The notes beneath the pieces were generated by a model. It ran no database searches. It saw only the letters and a list, made by a program, of their open reading frames with translations, and was not told the origin of the DNA. DNA of 64,000 nucleotides from Phlebopus portentosus. Lineage: Eukaryota; Basidiomycota; Agaricomycetes; Boletales; Boletinellaceae. Position 1 is the stretch's first letter, and the number at the start of each line of letters is the position of its first letter. The stretch spans positions 1,240,001-1,304,000 of the forward strand of contig JAYXKI010000016.1 in NCBI GenBank assembly GCA_037892935.1, given 5' to 3'. This document shows positions 23,132 to 35,089 of this stretch, in pieces. The translations under genes and the position numbers were made by a program.

Positions 23132-26100
23132 CTATCCACGTATCTTCCTCCCATGCTTAAGTTGTCCGCGACGAAGTTGTCCAGATATGCTGACTTTTAC
23201 GTCTCTCTTAGTGTAGACGCGAAGACCAAGAAGCACGTTGTTCACTTCGTCGCGGAAAAGCTGAAATCACGGACTTCAATTCCTGGAAGTAAGAATGAAT
23301 CAACCTGATACTTACACTCTCTGAGATTCCTGGATGGAAATCGTCAGGATGTTCAATCTTCATCATGTCATGTTCATGAGCGTCGGGCAGACTGTGACAC
23401 TTGTCGCAGAGATCATAATCATCGCACGTCCCACACTTCCATCTTACACCGACTATGTCTTTCTGTGATCGAGTAAGCTTGAAATATAGAAACAGGAGTG
23501 GTAGTCTGTGAATACCTTGCACCCATCGCAAGTAGCAGCGTGTGATGGAACAGGCGGAACCGAATCCTCTGGAGCTTGACATAATTTCGAAACCTTCTCT
23601 CCTACAGTCACCGTCTGCTGTTTTCCGTCAGTGCCGGAGCTACCTTCAGTATTATCAGAGGCTGAGGTATCTCCACTGTCAGTCTTATTCGTCGCTTCAA
23701 TAGTAAGTGATGTCATAGCCGCGGTAACAACGACGGCACTTCCTGGGGATCCTACAGGAGACGTCGCTTCTTCATTCTCGCTCGAAGCTACCTCGCTGCT
23801 CAGGCTCTCAACGAGCGGTAAGTCAGACACCGAGCTGAATCTAGCCTCCAGTGTCTTTCTGCGCTCAGCCAGGGCTCGCAGTTCCTCTGTCTGTATCTCA
23901 TGTAGATCATGCGGACCAAGTTCTTCCAAAGGAACGGCAAGGTAATTCTGCCACTTCCTGTAGATGAAGACAGTCAGTATTCACTAAGATAGGTGAATCA
24001 TTCGGACAGACTTTTCGTCGAAGTTCGCGGCTATGCTCTTACTTCGGGCGAGCTCGGTTAAAATTCTTGATACTTTCCGCGGGTCCCAAGAATCGATGTT
24101 TTCTTCCACTTTCTACGAAAAAATAAAGATTATTATCAACACGAGCGCGCTGAGAAGTCTGCTTCGACACACCTTTTCTTTATCTACGAATCTTCGGTCG
24201 AGTCGGACGTGAACAACATATTCCCCAGAATCAAGATTGACGCGAAGCTTGCTGCTTCTGCGCAACACGTAAGAGCGCTCGGAGCTGGCGATGGCTCGAT
24301 CGCTGCCTTTCTTGAACAGCTTGAAATCGAAGGTCCATGTAGATGAACTTGAAACTGCTCTATAAAACCGATCGTCCGACTGCGACAGAACGATGATTGT
24401 TTCGCATGCTTTGGGCAGCGTGAATGTGACTAGCAAACGAGCACGTTACCTCAAAATTGATTTCCCTGCATATAAGGATATGAAATCGTACAGGAAACAT
24501 CTCCGAACTGCCAGGCACTCCGCATTGGCCGGCTTTCTACGTTCAGCCAATGACTGCTTTGCGTCCATGATTTATCAAACAATTGCGTCCGCTCGACAGC
24601 CGTCCAGATCGACAAGAAGTCACGATATTCCATGATGAAGACGCCGTCATCACCAAAGCGATGATCAAGTGGCTTGAGTGCTTCAAGCCAGTTATCCTTC
24701 GTCCATTCATCGGAGCCATCCGACCACCGCCCTTTCCATTCCGTTTTCCCCCACGGATTGCGAATCTTAAGGAAACGTTTTCCCTGGAACTCAACGGCCT
24801 TCAGAACCGTGTACGCATGGCCTACACATTCAAGGATAAGTTACACAAGCAGAAGAAGTCATTTCGTTTCGTACCAGTCTGAACCCCTATTTGTCACTAT
24901 CAGGGAATACTTCACAGGCAAACAAGAATCATTGAGCTTACCGTTGACTTCCCGAAAATTCATGGTCGGTGGACAGTCAATAGCACAGCTAAAAAGTAGA
25001 TCTTCATTCGCTCGATAAAGATCGTTCTTCCAAAATGCATCGATATCCAGAATATCCTGTGTAAAGTCAATTTCAAGCAGAAAAACACCCTGCAAACTGC
25101 CGACCTTGATATACATCGCCTCTGAGACACCACTTCGGAAATAGCGTCAAACAGTGAAGAATGCTGATATTAATACGACATACCCAGTAAGGTCTTCAAT
25201 TCCTTCGTTCGTAAATCCACCAGAGATGGCATCATAGTCCCCGTGCAATTTCGCATATGCCTTCTCTAAGAGAGGTCTAAGAATCCGGTGAATGCCCAAC
25301 GCAAGTGATAGAAACGTTTGAAACTCTTACACCCATGTTTCGTTCTCTTGGGCCGAACGAGCAAAGAAGAGAGTCTTGCCACCTTTTCGCGCAATCATTT
25401 CATATGCGTCTCGGTCATCGTGATAAATCGTTTGCGTCTACCTCTTCATCAGATCTTATGGAATTCAAGGACCCTCTGCAGTGATTTTACCTCAAAGGTG
25501 ACGCACTCCCACGGTGGCACTCGTGTAGGCAATTCACTGCAGATTATATCGTGATGAAAAGACTTCCGTTCGGTAGCAAGAAATACGTACTCATCGATAA
25601 TCACGTCTACCCATTCTCCATCACGACAGAATATAAAGCCATATACTCCGACTTTCTCGTCGTACTGGTTCCTGCGTAAGTTGTATGAAACTATCATAGC
25701 TTGTTCCCAACGAACCTCCACGCAGAGTTTCTTAATAAGCTCCGGTTTGGTAGCCACGGCAGACATGGCGCTTAGAAACCAGCAGTCCCCTAGACGGCCT
25801 ATATCCCGGAAATCAGCGACAGACACTTTATAGCAAAATGCGCTGACCTTGGACAATATCTGTCGCACTGACGTCTAAAGAGGGAATTAGTCCTTGTACG
25901 ATGAGTCTTCTTTAAACAAAAATTACCGTCTATATATAACCTCGGATTATCGAATATTTGTGTTACTCGGAGCACATCATCTGGTTCATAGACTCCTCTG
26001 CAAGAGGGTGAAAATAATGCCTTCACTCTTTAAGAAAATCCGAACCCTCCTGGAGAACCCATGTACAGATATCTATCGTTCTCCAAATCCCACTCGATGT

Positions 26101-26373
26101 CTCTGTTGACTGAGATAAATAACTAGATGAAACAGTTTGAACCGCAGCCAACCTGAATTTTTGGTTTCTCATTTTGCACTCTTTAGCTATCTCGAGGACT
26201 TTCTCTTTGCATCTTTGAGTGGCTTTCTCCAGTTCTTCCGTAACAAGGAGACCAGCACGGTTTTCCGGCTGTTCAAACACCGTTTTCGGAGTAGGGAGAG
26301 TTGCTGCTCTTTTTGGTGGCTGGCTCGCGGTCACTTTGAACCTGGAGGCAAGGGCATCCAGGACAGTATTCAT
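23132..26373 (-). CDS. calpain-like cysteine protease with C-terminal ZZ zinc finger (copy A)
   Basis: Start ATG 26373 ([14 protein letters not shown]). The N-terminal helix [18 protein letters not shown] leads to [15 protein letters not shown] and the calpain core. The catalytic Cys is in [20 protein letters not shown], the His in [11 protein letters not shown], the Asn in [20 protein letters not shown]2-like beta domain follows ([35 protein letters not shown]), then a Ser/Thr-rich linker and a ZZ finger (CDGC … [18 protein letters not shown] … [14 protein letters not shown]). A 55-base last intron leads to [13 protein letters not shown] and stop TAG at 23132–23134. Papain-fold calpains cut proteins in a limited, calcium-linked way; ZZ fingers bind proteins. 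All three catalytic residues are present. It has a tandem paralogue upstream. Confidence 0.85.
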
Positions 26374-27393
26374 GACAAGCTGAGGAGGCGAAGGATGAGG
26401 GAAAGATACGACACTACCGCCCCGAGAACCCCAGGATACTTATACCCTGAGTACATGTGCTTGATCTCCTTCGCAAAAATCCATGGCGTTCCGGTCGCAT
26501 CTGATGTAACTAACCTCGAGGCGAGGCTTACGCTCGTTGTTCCGATGATTGAGGTCTGTTTGACTATACCAATTAAGAAAATTGTTTCCTGATGAAATCC
26601 CTAAATTTGAATATTTCAATTGAATCTGCAGGCGTCTAAGACCCTGACAGTACCTATCAATGCCGTCTTGAAGCCGGCGCAACACCGGATCGATTGTCAG
26701 CATAATCACTATCCAAGAACAGCTTGTAGGCGCTCTTTCGCGGCGACAATTGGACTGGCTGTGACTTGCTATTGATGAATAGTTGAAAGAGAGAACTTGA
26801 ACGGATATTATTAGGATAAAAGATCGGCGAATATATCTTTAGAGAAATGACATGAAAGCACGTGTCCAGAATTACCAAATCAAATTTGACGCCCTATAAG
26901 GGAACCGCGGAAATCCATGGCAATATAGTGCGTGCCAGACTTCCAGTCGGGTATCAGGTATCCCTGTGTATAAATCCCCACTTGCGATCATTGGGTAAGT
27001 CTAACTCTCGGTTTCGAGCTGAAATGCGAGTCATGAGTCGCAACGAAGCACGGTGGTCAACACCCACTCTCTTGCCATTTGTCATCCTGACGGATTCACA
27101 ATCTGAAAGCTCAGATTCTTCATAATTATAAAGTGAACTGATGCATCCTGCATGATGCGCAATGCGAAGTACAGGTGAGCTCCAAGTGCATAGCAAATCG
27201 TCAAGCATGTACTAACTAAATGCTGTAGTGACAGGGAAAACATTAAAATGTGCAACTCAATAAATTAAGTTCTCAATCTGAACTAGAATGTACTCAAGCG
27301 TCCAGAGTCCGAGTCCAGGATTCCGCAACCGAAAAAAGCTGATCAGATTTCGTAGCCCGGCCAGACCTGAGCTGTTGAGCAGTATCAAGAGCA
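26374..27393. other. spacer between the two calpain genes
   Basis: About 1 kb with no supported gene. Short frames on both strands lack domains. It should contain the promoter of copy A and the 3' flank of copy B. Confidence 0.45.
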
Positions 27394-30300
27394 TTATTTC
27401 TTCCATCGTAGTAACTGTCCATGACGCAGCTGTCCTGATATAGAGACGGGCGCCTGTCGGGTATATACGCGCAATCCCAATAGTACCGTGTCGGCTTCAT
27501 CTTGAATCATCTGCCCGGAGTTAAAAATATATCGTCATCAGAAAGGGCCCTGATTGCCTGTAAGTTCAACGCACCCGTTTTTCGACGCCTTTGAAGAAGT
27601 CATCCGGATGCTCGATTGCTACCATATTATGCTCATGGTCCGCCACGCCATGGCACTTATCGCAGAGGTTGTACTCGACACAGGTCAAACAATACCACCT
27701 GGGACCGACGACCGGTCCCTGCATAGACATGTTAGTAATCCTTCCTGGAATTAGGATGTAGCGAATCAAATTCTCACGTTGCATCCACTGCAGAAGACGC
27801 CGTGATGGATGGGAAGAGACGGTCTGACAGTGCTTTCCGGGACTGGAGAGGCAACCATTCGTGGTCGATCGACCGGCGACTCAGGAGTCGTCTCGAACTT
27901 CCCATGTTTCGCGTGATCATCTTTGCTTGCATCTTCCTTCCCTGTCTCACGGCGTTCATTAGTTGCAGGTTTCGCATCCACTGATTTAGCGCCTTCGGAG
28001 TTAGTTTCCTTTTCTGAAGTCGGAACTCCGACATCCCCAGCGGCATCAGGTGAAATCGATGTAGAAGATTCGGCCTGAAGGGATACCATCCCCGCAGTGA
28101 CTGATATATATTCCTTTTCGGTACTGGATGGCGGAACATCACCTGCTTCGCTAGAAGTCGAACTGCGAGATGATTCTGAAGCTGAAGACGAGCAGACGCT
28201 GGTGGAGAGATCCGGGACCGATCCGAATTTCGCTTCCAGCGTCTTCCTACGCTCGGCATGAGCGCGGATCTCCTCAAGTTGGACCTGATGAAGGTCGCGC
28301 CCAGCGAGAGCCTCAACTGGTACCACCAGATGGCTTCTCCATTTTCTGGAGTTTGGATAGCAATTAGCCCTCTGACGAACAAAGGAACATAAATAATGTA
28401 TAACGCACTCTTCATCGAAGTTTGCGGCTATGGAAATGCTCCGTGCATATTCACTCCAAACTCGAGACATCTTTTGCTCATCCCAGGAAGTAACTTTCTC
28501 AGCGTATTCCGACCTCTGTAAGAATGAAGAATTGGTATCTAAACCAGTAAGAAAAAATCCGTTAAACACACCTTTTTCTTATCAGTCCTTCTATCGAGAC
28601 GAACGTGGACGACATATTCGCCCTCATCGAGGTGTATGTGTAATTTGCTACTTCTGGCTAATCCCATCATACTGTCTGAACTAGCCAATTCGTCCTCTTC
28701 ACCCTTCTTGAAGAGCTTAAAGTCGAACGACCATGTCGATGAACCAGCAACGGGACGGTAAAAACGACTATCGGATTTTGACAGTACCAGAATAGCTTCC
28801 GATGTTTTCGACAGCGAGAATGTGACTACGATAGCCGTAGAACATCAGCAATGTTATGAAGGGCACCACGTGCAACGACGTACATGAAACATCTCCGTAT
28901 TGCCATGAACTGGGAAGAGGCCGACTCTCGACTGATAGCCAGTGACTACTTACCACCCATGATGGATCAAATAGTTGAGTGCGCTCCAAGTACGTCCATG
29001 TCTTCAAAAAGTCACAGTACTCCATTACGAACACACCATCATCTCCAAACTGGTGTCCAAGGACCTTCAGAGCATCAAGCCATTCAGTCGTCCATTCCCT
29101 AGATCCATCTGACCAGCGCCCTGTCCACTCCGATTTGCCCCACGGATTGCGAACCATCAAGAAGCGCTTTCCGCGGAACTCAACAGCTTTAACAACAGTG
29201 TAGGCATGGTCTGCGAAGCACGCTGATTAACCGGCAAATACGCCGCTAGAGGTATTGTACTCACTGTTTACGAGGCCTGGAATGAGGTATATTAGAAGTT
29301 GATTTGGGAGATAAAAAGAATGATGAACCTTTTATTACTTCTCCGACTTCTTTGTCGGGATTGAATAGGAAGCAGCTAAACAGAAGGTCCTCATTTGCTC
29401 TCAGCAGATCGCTATTCCAGAATTCATCTGGATCCATGATGTCCTAAACCGGATTGGATATGAGTTCAAGATGCAGTTACAGTGGATGCATGTGAGGTCA
29501 CGGACATTTACGGATATACTATCAGAAACACCTCTGAGGACCAATAGAACGTCAGAAACCTCGTCTAGCATTTCAGTTGAGGATCTACCCACCCCGTCAG
29601 ATCTTCAATCCCTTCGTTAGTATAGCCGCCTTCAATGGCATTGAAGTCGCCGTGTAGCTTTGCATAAGCCTTTTCGATAAGAGGACTGGGCGATTATTAA
29701 AAGTCTGCCACCGACACCGAACTGATAAAGGAACGTACACCCAAATTTCATTCTCCTGAGATGAACGGGCAAAATACAAAGTTTTGCCTCCTCTACGTGC
29801 TATGTTGTCGTACATGTCACTATCATAATGATAGACAGCTTGCGTCTGCAACAAAGTTCAAATATAGGTGACGAAGTTCAGAAAAGTTGCAAACCTCGTC
29901 ACTGATGGATTCCCACTTGGGCACGCTGGTGAATAACTGACTGTGCTGACGTAAGAACAAATGCAATGTAGAGACAAATATAGCGTACTCGTCAATAATC
30001 ACGTCCACCCATTCTCCATCACGACAGAAGATGAAGCCATAGACTCCAACTATCGGGTCATACTAATCACAGTCGTTCGCTTCAACAAAGGAGAGGTCAG
30101 AGACGGAAATCTCACTTCAACGCATAGCTTCTTGATGAGCTCGGGTTTTGTAGCAACAGCCGCGATCGCACTTAAAAACCAGCAATCACCGAGTTGACCT
30201 GTAATACTGTGAGTCCCGTATCATGTATTCAGCAGATATTAAGGAACTCGCCTTGACATATATCAGAAGCGCTTGCATCTATAGAACGTTTCAGATGCTA

Positions 30301-30801
30301 CAACTTCGAGTAGTGAGAGACGAGAAACCCACCATCAACGAAGAAACTTGGTTTCTCGAATATCTGGTGCACGCGAAGTACATCTGCTGGAGAGTAATGC
30401 GATGTATCGCTAGGAGGAATTGCAGTCAGAATAGCAGAAAATGAAAGTTAAGACCGCAGCTTACGGATCAGGACTATGCAGGCAATCCCACTTGTTCCCG
30501 TTCAAATCAAATTCGATGTCCCTGGGACGAACAATGAATGCAAGTCGCAAGATTCAAGTGTGAGAAAATCGTACCTAAATTTCCGATTTTTTCGGCGACA
30601 GTCGCGCGCAATTCTGAGCACCTTGCTTCTGCATCGCTGGGTCGCCTTTTCGAGCTCCTCAGTCACGAAGAGACCAGCGCGATGCTCTTGCTGCTCGAAG
30701 ACAGATTGCTTTTTAACTATCTTCCTTGGCTGCGCATCGTCCTTCTTGACCGGTGCTCGCCCAATGAATCGTGCAGTAATGTTCTCCAGCATTGTGGTCA
30801 T
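27394..30801 (-). CDS. calpain-like cysteine protease with C-terminal ZZ zinc finger (copy B)
   Basis: Start ATG 30801 ([15 protein letters not shown]). The order matches copy A: helix [32 protein letters not shown], catalytic Cys in [33 protein letters not shown], catalytic His in [13 protein letters not shown], Asn in [18 protein letters not shown], a C2-like domain ([15 protein letters not shown]), a Ser-rich linker and a ZZ finger (CSGC … [16 protein letters not shown] … [15 protein letters not shown]). The final exon gives [15 protein letters not shown] and ends with RWKK at TAA 27394–27396. The intron before the catalytic Cys exon (30199–30251) starts with GC, while copy A has GT. The two copies are clearly diverged, so the duplication is not recent. 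Confidence 0.85.
30199..30251 (-). other. GC–AG intron before the catalytic Cys exon of calpain copy B
   Basis: On the minus strand the exon ends CAAG and the intron starts GCGAGT and ends TTACAG. This splice restores QGQLGDCW. The matching intron of copy A begins GTCAGC. GC donors usually need a strong flanking consensus, which CAAG|GCGAGT has. Confidence 0.6.
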
Positions 30802-31459
30802 CTTGAAGAGCAGATGATGGTCGTAATGACACGTATCTAGAGCGTCCGGCCCTTATATGCAGACAGCTCGGTTCTCCGTTGATGGACCTTACGTTTTGAG
30901 TACTAGTCTCAACACAAAACCCCGCCCATCTGATGCTTCAAATATAGAAGGGATCATTTCGTCCATGAGGCGCTCATGTTACCAGGAGAAGCTGATGTAT
31001 GGTGTACAGCATGTGATCGAAAAGAGCCTGGGATCTCCAACATTTAATACAATAGCCACTAGCAGACACAGGACAATGATGAGGATGGACTAGCTCTTGA
31101 GCTCCGGGTTATGAAAATAAACCGAACGAGAGCAAGGGACATCCTGAAACACTTGCCGATGAAGTTGCTTAGTGACACTTATTTACAGTCAAAAATCAAG
31201 ATTGTTGACATGGTCATGCCACGGCCACGAGCGGAGCGGAACACTCATACTTAGACGCCGTACTCACGACGTCGAGTACTCGAAAGATGGACCACCCGTT
31301 TGGGATAGCGCATCTCACACGATGAAGAGTTGTTTGCAATTAGCAAGACGTGTGAATTCTACATGCTGCCTTTTCATTCCTTTTGAACAACCTTCTAAAG
31401 ACCCTGGGCCGGGCTTGCGAGAGGCGATTGCACGATAAGAGAATAGACCAGGTCAACGA
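30802..31459. other. intergenic between calpain B and ATP17
   Basis: No supported gene. It holds the promoter of calpain B and the 3' flank of ATP17. Confidence 0.45.
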
Positions 31460-32069
31460 TTAGTGCGCATGATTCTTGTGATGCTCTGGTAGAATACTAA
31501 GAGATGATGAGGCGTAGCAGGTAGCAAATTTGTACGTACTCAGATGCACTGTTCACAAGGCCGGGGACACAGTATGAATTAGAACAATCAATAACTAAGG
31601 AGAGCGCAGACTGATAAATACGTACTGTTGTAGTCGATCGTGTAACCGAGACCAAAGATCGCAAGGATGGTAAACACGAGCGGTTTCCCAGAAGCCTTCG
31701 CACCTTCAAAGTACCGTGCTCGGATGCCTGAGGAGGGCTGTGCTGGCCCCTTTGGCAGCTTGGAGTAGAAATCAACGAGCGGTCCAAGCCCTGCAGTCGA
31801 ACCACTGCCGCCCGACTAAGAGGCAGAATGCGACCGTATCACGAGAAACGCGAATAAACCGAATACGGCGGCCATGAAAATATGACATCCGATTAATGAG
31901 TTGCGAAGTCATAGTCAGTGGAAATGTTGCAACAAGAGAGCAACGGTGAAGACCAAGTTAGCGACGATTTTCCATCAACAAAAGACACACGACGTACCAA
32001 GATTTTCGGAGTCGCAATCTTGGGTGGAACGAGGTTGTTTAACGAGCGGCGCACAAGTGAAGCATGCAT
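31460..32069 (-). CDS. ATP17: mitochondrial ATP synthase subunit f
   Basis: Four exons (31998–32069, 31626–31815, 31539–31547, 31460–31485; 297 bases) give a 98-residue protein. It begins MHASLVRRSLNNLVPPKIAT, continues LGPLVDFYSKLPKGPAQPSS, has GIRARYFEGAKASGKPLVF and a membrane helix TILAIFGLGYTIDY, and ends MHLKHHKNHAH. This is the pattern of fungal subunit f (Atp17), a small stalk/membrane subunit of F1Fo-ATP synthase in the inner mitochondrial membrane. The third exon is only 9 bases; including it gives the conserved NMHLKHHKNHAH end. The ATG at 32069 is the first in frame. Confidence 0.9.
31539..31547 (-). other. 9-base microexon of ATP17
   Basis: Minus-strand TGCATCTGA lies between GTGAACAG and GTACGTAC. 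With one base from each neighbour it encodes Met-His-Leu and keeps the C-terminus in frame. Confidence 0.7.
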
Positions 32070-32411
32070 CGCGGACACGGAGGAGTATGAGCGTCGTTGA
32101 CGACGTTGAGAACGATGAGCTGTGCGTTCCGTATCGTGAGAACAGATTATGCTGTTCGCTTGCTTATGTCACTTTTTAATCACCGTTGTTGGGCCCGGGT
32201 CCTCAATCCAGTTCCGAAACCTATGCCTGTTCGATTTCCTGTACATGTCTGATCTCCAAATTTATACATGATGTCTCTGATCTCTGATCCCTGGATTTTA
32301 ACTGGTCTGGTGGTCACTGGTTTCCCCCTATATCAATTCATCAGATCTAGAAGTTGGAGGCTTACTTTCGTATCTACGTCTCGAACTCCTTAGCCCAAAC
32401 CCGCCACCAAA
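32070..32411. other. divergent spacer upstream of ATP17
   Basis: Contains the ATP17 promoter. I see no distinct element beyond AT-rich words. Confidence 0.4.
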
Positions 32412-32654
32412 ATGGTGAAGAAACTCGTTGTCAGTGGCAAGGTTTTCTCTTGGACAAAAAGAGCTCCGAAAGAGCCGCGCAAGACAATCGTGGAAGCACG
32501 AGAGCCGATAGAGAAGCGCCCTGCCAACATAAAAAGACAAGGTACAGCGAGTCGCGCTGTTGACGGTACGCCTTTCAAATAGCGATTTTACGATAAGGAA
32601 GCTAATACTTCAGCAGAGGCATCCAGTGCAGCCTTCTTTCCTTGTTTCCTTTAA
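32412..32654 (+). CDS. possible small basic protein
   Basis: ATG 32412 has a good context (CACCAAAATGG) and opens MVKKLVVSGKVFSWTKRAP, Lys/Arg-rich. Reading straight on gives 56 residues to TAG at 32578–32580. An intron of 48 bases (32566–32613, GTACGC…TTCAG) would replace the last five residues and extend the protein to TAA 32652–32654 (…ASSAAFFPCFL), 64 residues. I do not recognise it. Short length and lack of homologues known to me leave it doubtful. Confidence 0.3.
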
Positions 32655-33108
32655 TCCTTCGAGGCTCTCGATTATTGGTTCGCATCTTGTTTGATTCGAA
32701 TCTGGCGACTTGTCTCAATGTGATGGATGATAACTCTAAAACTAGTATCGCCTCTGTTCTGCCTCATGGTACCGGCATTTTGTTTCTTGTTCTGAATCCA
32801 TCGTATTTTGTCGAGATGTTTGGCATGTGTAAGTAGAATTGTAGTTGCCCGTGTAAAGTTCAGAGTATGGATGATGGTTTCTCCAACGAGCAGATCTTAA
32901 ACCATTCCCTGGAATTTATCTCATGAGGACCCATTTACGGCCGTGGTTTCTCATAAGACATTAACGTTGAGCTGCAGCTTGCTCACTGCAGCTTGCAGTG
33001 AGACCATTAGTTAGCGTCGATCGCTGATCGACTCCATGACCAATAATCGTATCAGGCAACTCCAGATCGACTTCTTACACAACTACATTCTATTGCATTG
33101 CTCGACTT
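32655..33108. other. intergenic, upstream of GPI16
   Basis: No gene is supported. A local inverted/direct word GAGCTGCAGCTTGCTCACTG with a second GCAGCTTGCAGTGAG lies near 32970–33001. Confidence 0.4.
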
Positions 33109-35089
33109 ATGTTGCCGCAGGGGCTTTGGGCCCTTAGTCTCTCGTGTCTTGCATCTCACTGCTTGGCCGCTGGAAATTTAGAGAACTTCGACGAGCTCTT
33201 AACCGTTCGACCACTCAGAGATGGGCACGTCACGACGCGTTTTCTGTTTTCGATAACGCAGGCTGGCGCGATACCTCGAGTGCCTGACACGATCCTGGAG
33301 GAAGATGAACGTTCGTCCTGATAAACAAGTTCTGATTTACTATAAGCAACTTAGACCGGAGGTGTATAGCTCAGCATTATTCCTTGTTCCCGTTGTCGCT
33401 CGGCCAGATACTTCGGGAATACGCTGTGACGGAAGTTCATCTGAGCTTGAACGCTGGAAAATGGGATTACGGGAGTTGGGGTATGCCCGAGGATCTAGCT
33501 GTTGCGGGCGGTGCGGAACTTTGGGCATGGATGGGTGATTCTGATCGTGTAGGGTGTGTTCAGAGTTATTAGTGCGTTGATGTGTACTAAAGTAATATCA
33601 GCGTCGACGAACGATGGAAAGGCCTTCGAAACGCGCTTTCTGGGCTCTTTTGTGCAAGCATTGGCGAGATGAACGAGATGCGCACAACTTCCCCGACTTA
33701 CGCCTTCCGACCTGAAGGGCAGCTTCCGCTCCTTTCCTCGAATCAAACCGTCACCTACCAACTTCGCCACGCTTCTCTGCCTTCCGAACACGTCTGTACA
33801 GAGAATCTTACTCCGTTCCTGAAACTTTTGCCGTGCAAGTCTTTAGCTGGTATCGCATCTTTGCTAAACCCGCATCGACTATTCGACGCAGACTGGCACG
33901 GTATGAGTATTCATGTTACATGGGACGAGCTCGAGGGGGTAAAGTTACAGTTGAGCGTTCAGGCCGTATTCGATCCCGTCCGCTCATCGACTCAACAGAA
34001 ACGAGGTAACTGCACATGTGCCTTGTGCCTTCCCTTGAAAACTCTAAGCTTGCCCTTATGTAGACTTCTCGTTTCAAAGCCTTTTCGATCGGTCGATATC
34101 TACGGCCTGTTCGCTCGCTTCAGTTAGCAAAGTAGAAGTGGCCTTGCCTCAGGGCGTAGGATACACTATAACACCAGAGCCGCTGGCTTTCCGCGATCAG
34201 ATCGCAGTCTATGATACCTCAAAACGTAAGTTCTTTGCAGTCTGAAACATACCGGCGGTATCTAAGCGCGCATGCTGCAGTCGTGTCCCAGCCTCTGGAT
34301 ATCTCCGTCCGTTATCCGGCAGAAGGCTCTTTTTCGTATCGTAAGCAGATGTCTGCTCTTCTTTTGTCCACTTTACTGACTGAGAAGAGTAGCCCTGGAA
34401 CTTTCCAGCCCTCTAACGGACTTTGAGATCTCGCGGACTTTTTTTGGAACCACGCAATCTAGCGGGAAGCTTACGGTTTCAATTCAAAACAATCGTGCGG
34501 ATGATTTGCAGATACTTTACGTTGAGACGATGCCATGGCTGATTACATTCTATCTCCACACTTTGGATCTGAGGGTCGACGGCCAAAAGCGCGGTCCGTT
34601 CCTTCTCCCTTTGAATGATAAAGAGAGCTATTGATGTTGATCTGACTTGTAGATGAGCTGATGACGCGCCTACAATATGCGCCACCCGAGGCACACGGGC
34701 GCCCAACACTGCTTGAAGTTGAACTGACCGTTCCGGCATCCTCAATTCTCCAGGTATCAATGGAAGTGATAAGGTCTTTCTTACGATACACCGAACACCC
34801 TCCCGATGCGAGTCGAGGGTGGGATATGCCGCCCGCAGTCTTCGTGGTCCGAAACGGGAACGATTCGATGACTTACGGCGAACGTGTCTACACCAGACCG
34901 GTCCTCGTTGACGTCGCTACCCCAGATTTCAGCATGCCGTATAACGTGATTATCATGAGCAGCACGCTCATCGCCCTCATCTTTGGAAGCATTTTCAATC
35001 TTCTTACTCGGCGATTTGTTGCCATTAAAGTTGGAGATGGCAATGCGGCGAACGGTGATGAAAATGAGCTTCGAAACGAATCCGGATGA
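33109..35089 (+). CDS. GPI16: GPI transamidase subunit PIG-T/Gpi16
   Basis: Start ATG 33109 opens a signal peptide (LWALSLSCLASHCLAA) followed by NFDELLTVRPLRDGHVTTRF, typical of Gpi16. Later exons give FPLSLGQILREYAVTEVHLS, LNAGKWDYGSWGMP, a Cys in FCASIGEMNEM, LPCKSLAGIASLLNPHRLF, FEISRTFFGTTQSSGKLTVS and LRYTEHPPDASRGWDMPPAV. The C-terminus has the expected single membrane span, PYNVIIMSSTLIALIFGSIF, followed by NLLTRRFVAIK. In the ER this subunit sits with Gpi8, Gaa1, Gpi17 and Gab1 in the complex that attaches GPI anchors. At least six exons. Assignment is firm. Confidence 0.92.

Noticed and set aside
23208..23582. Calpain A ending at 23208 without the last intron
   Set aside because: Reading through gives an unrelated tail; using the 55-base intron gives [13 protein letters not shown], which matches the end of calpain B.
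29980..30010. GC donor after VIIDEY in calpain B
   Set aside because: Using the upstream GTACGC donor gives [15 protein letters not shown], the expected calpain sequence, so no GC donor is needed there.
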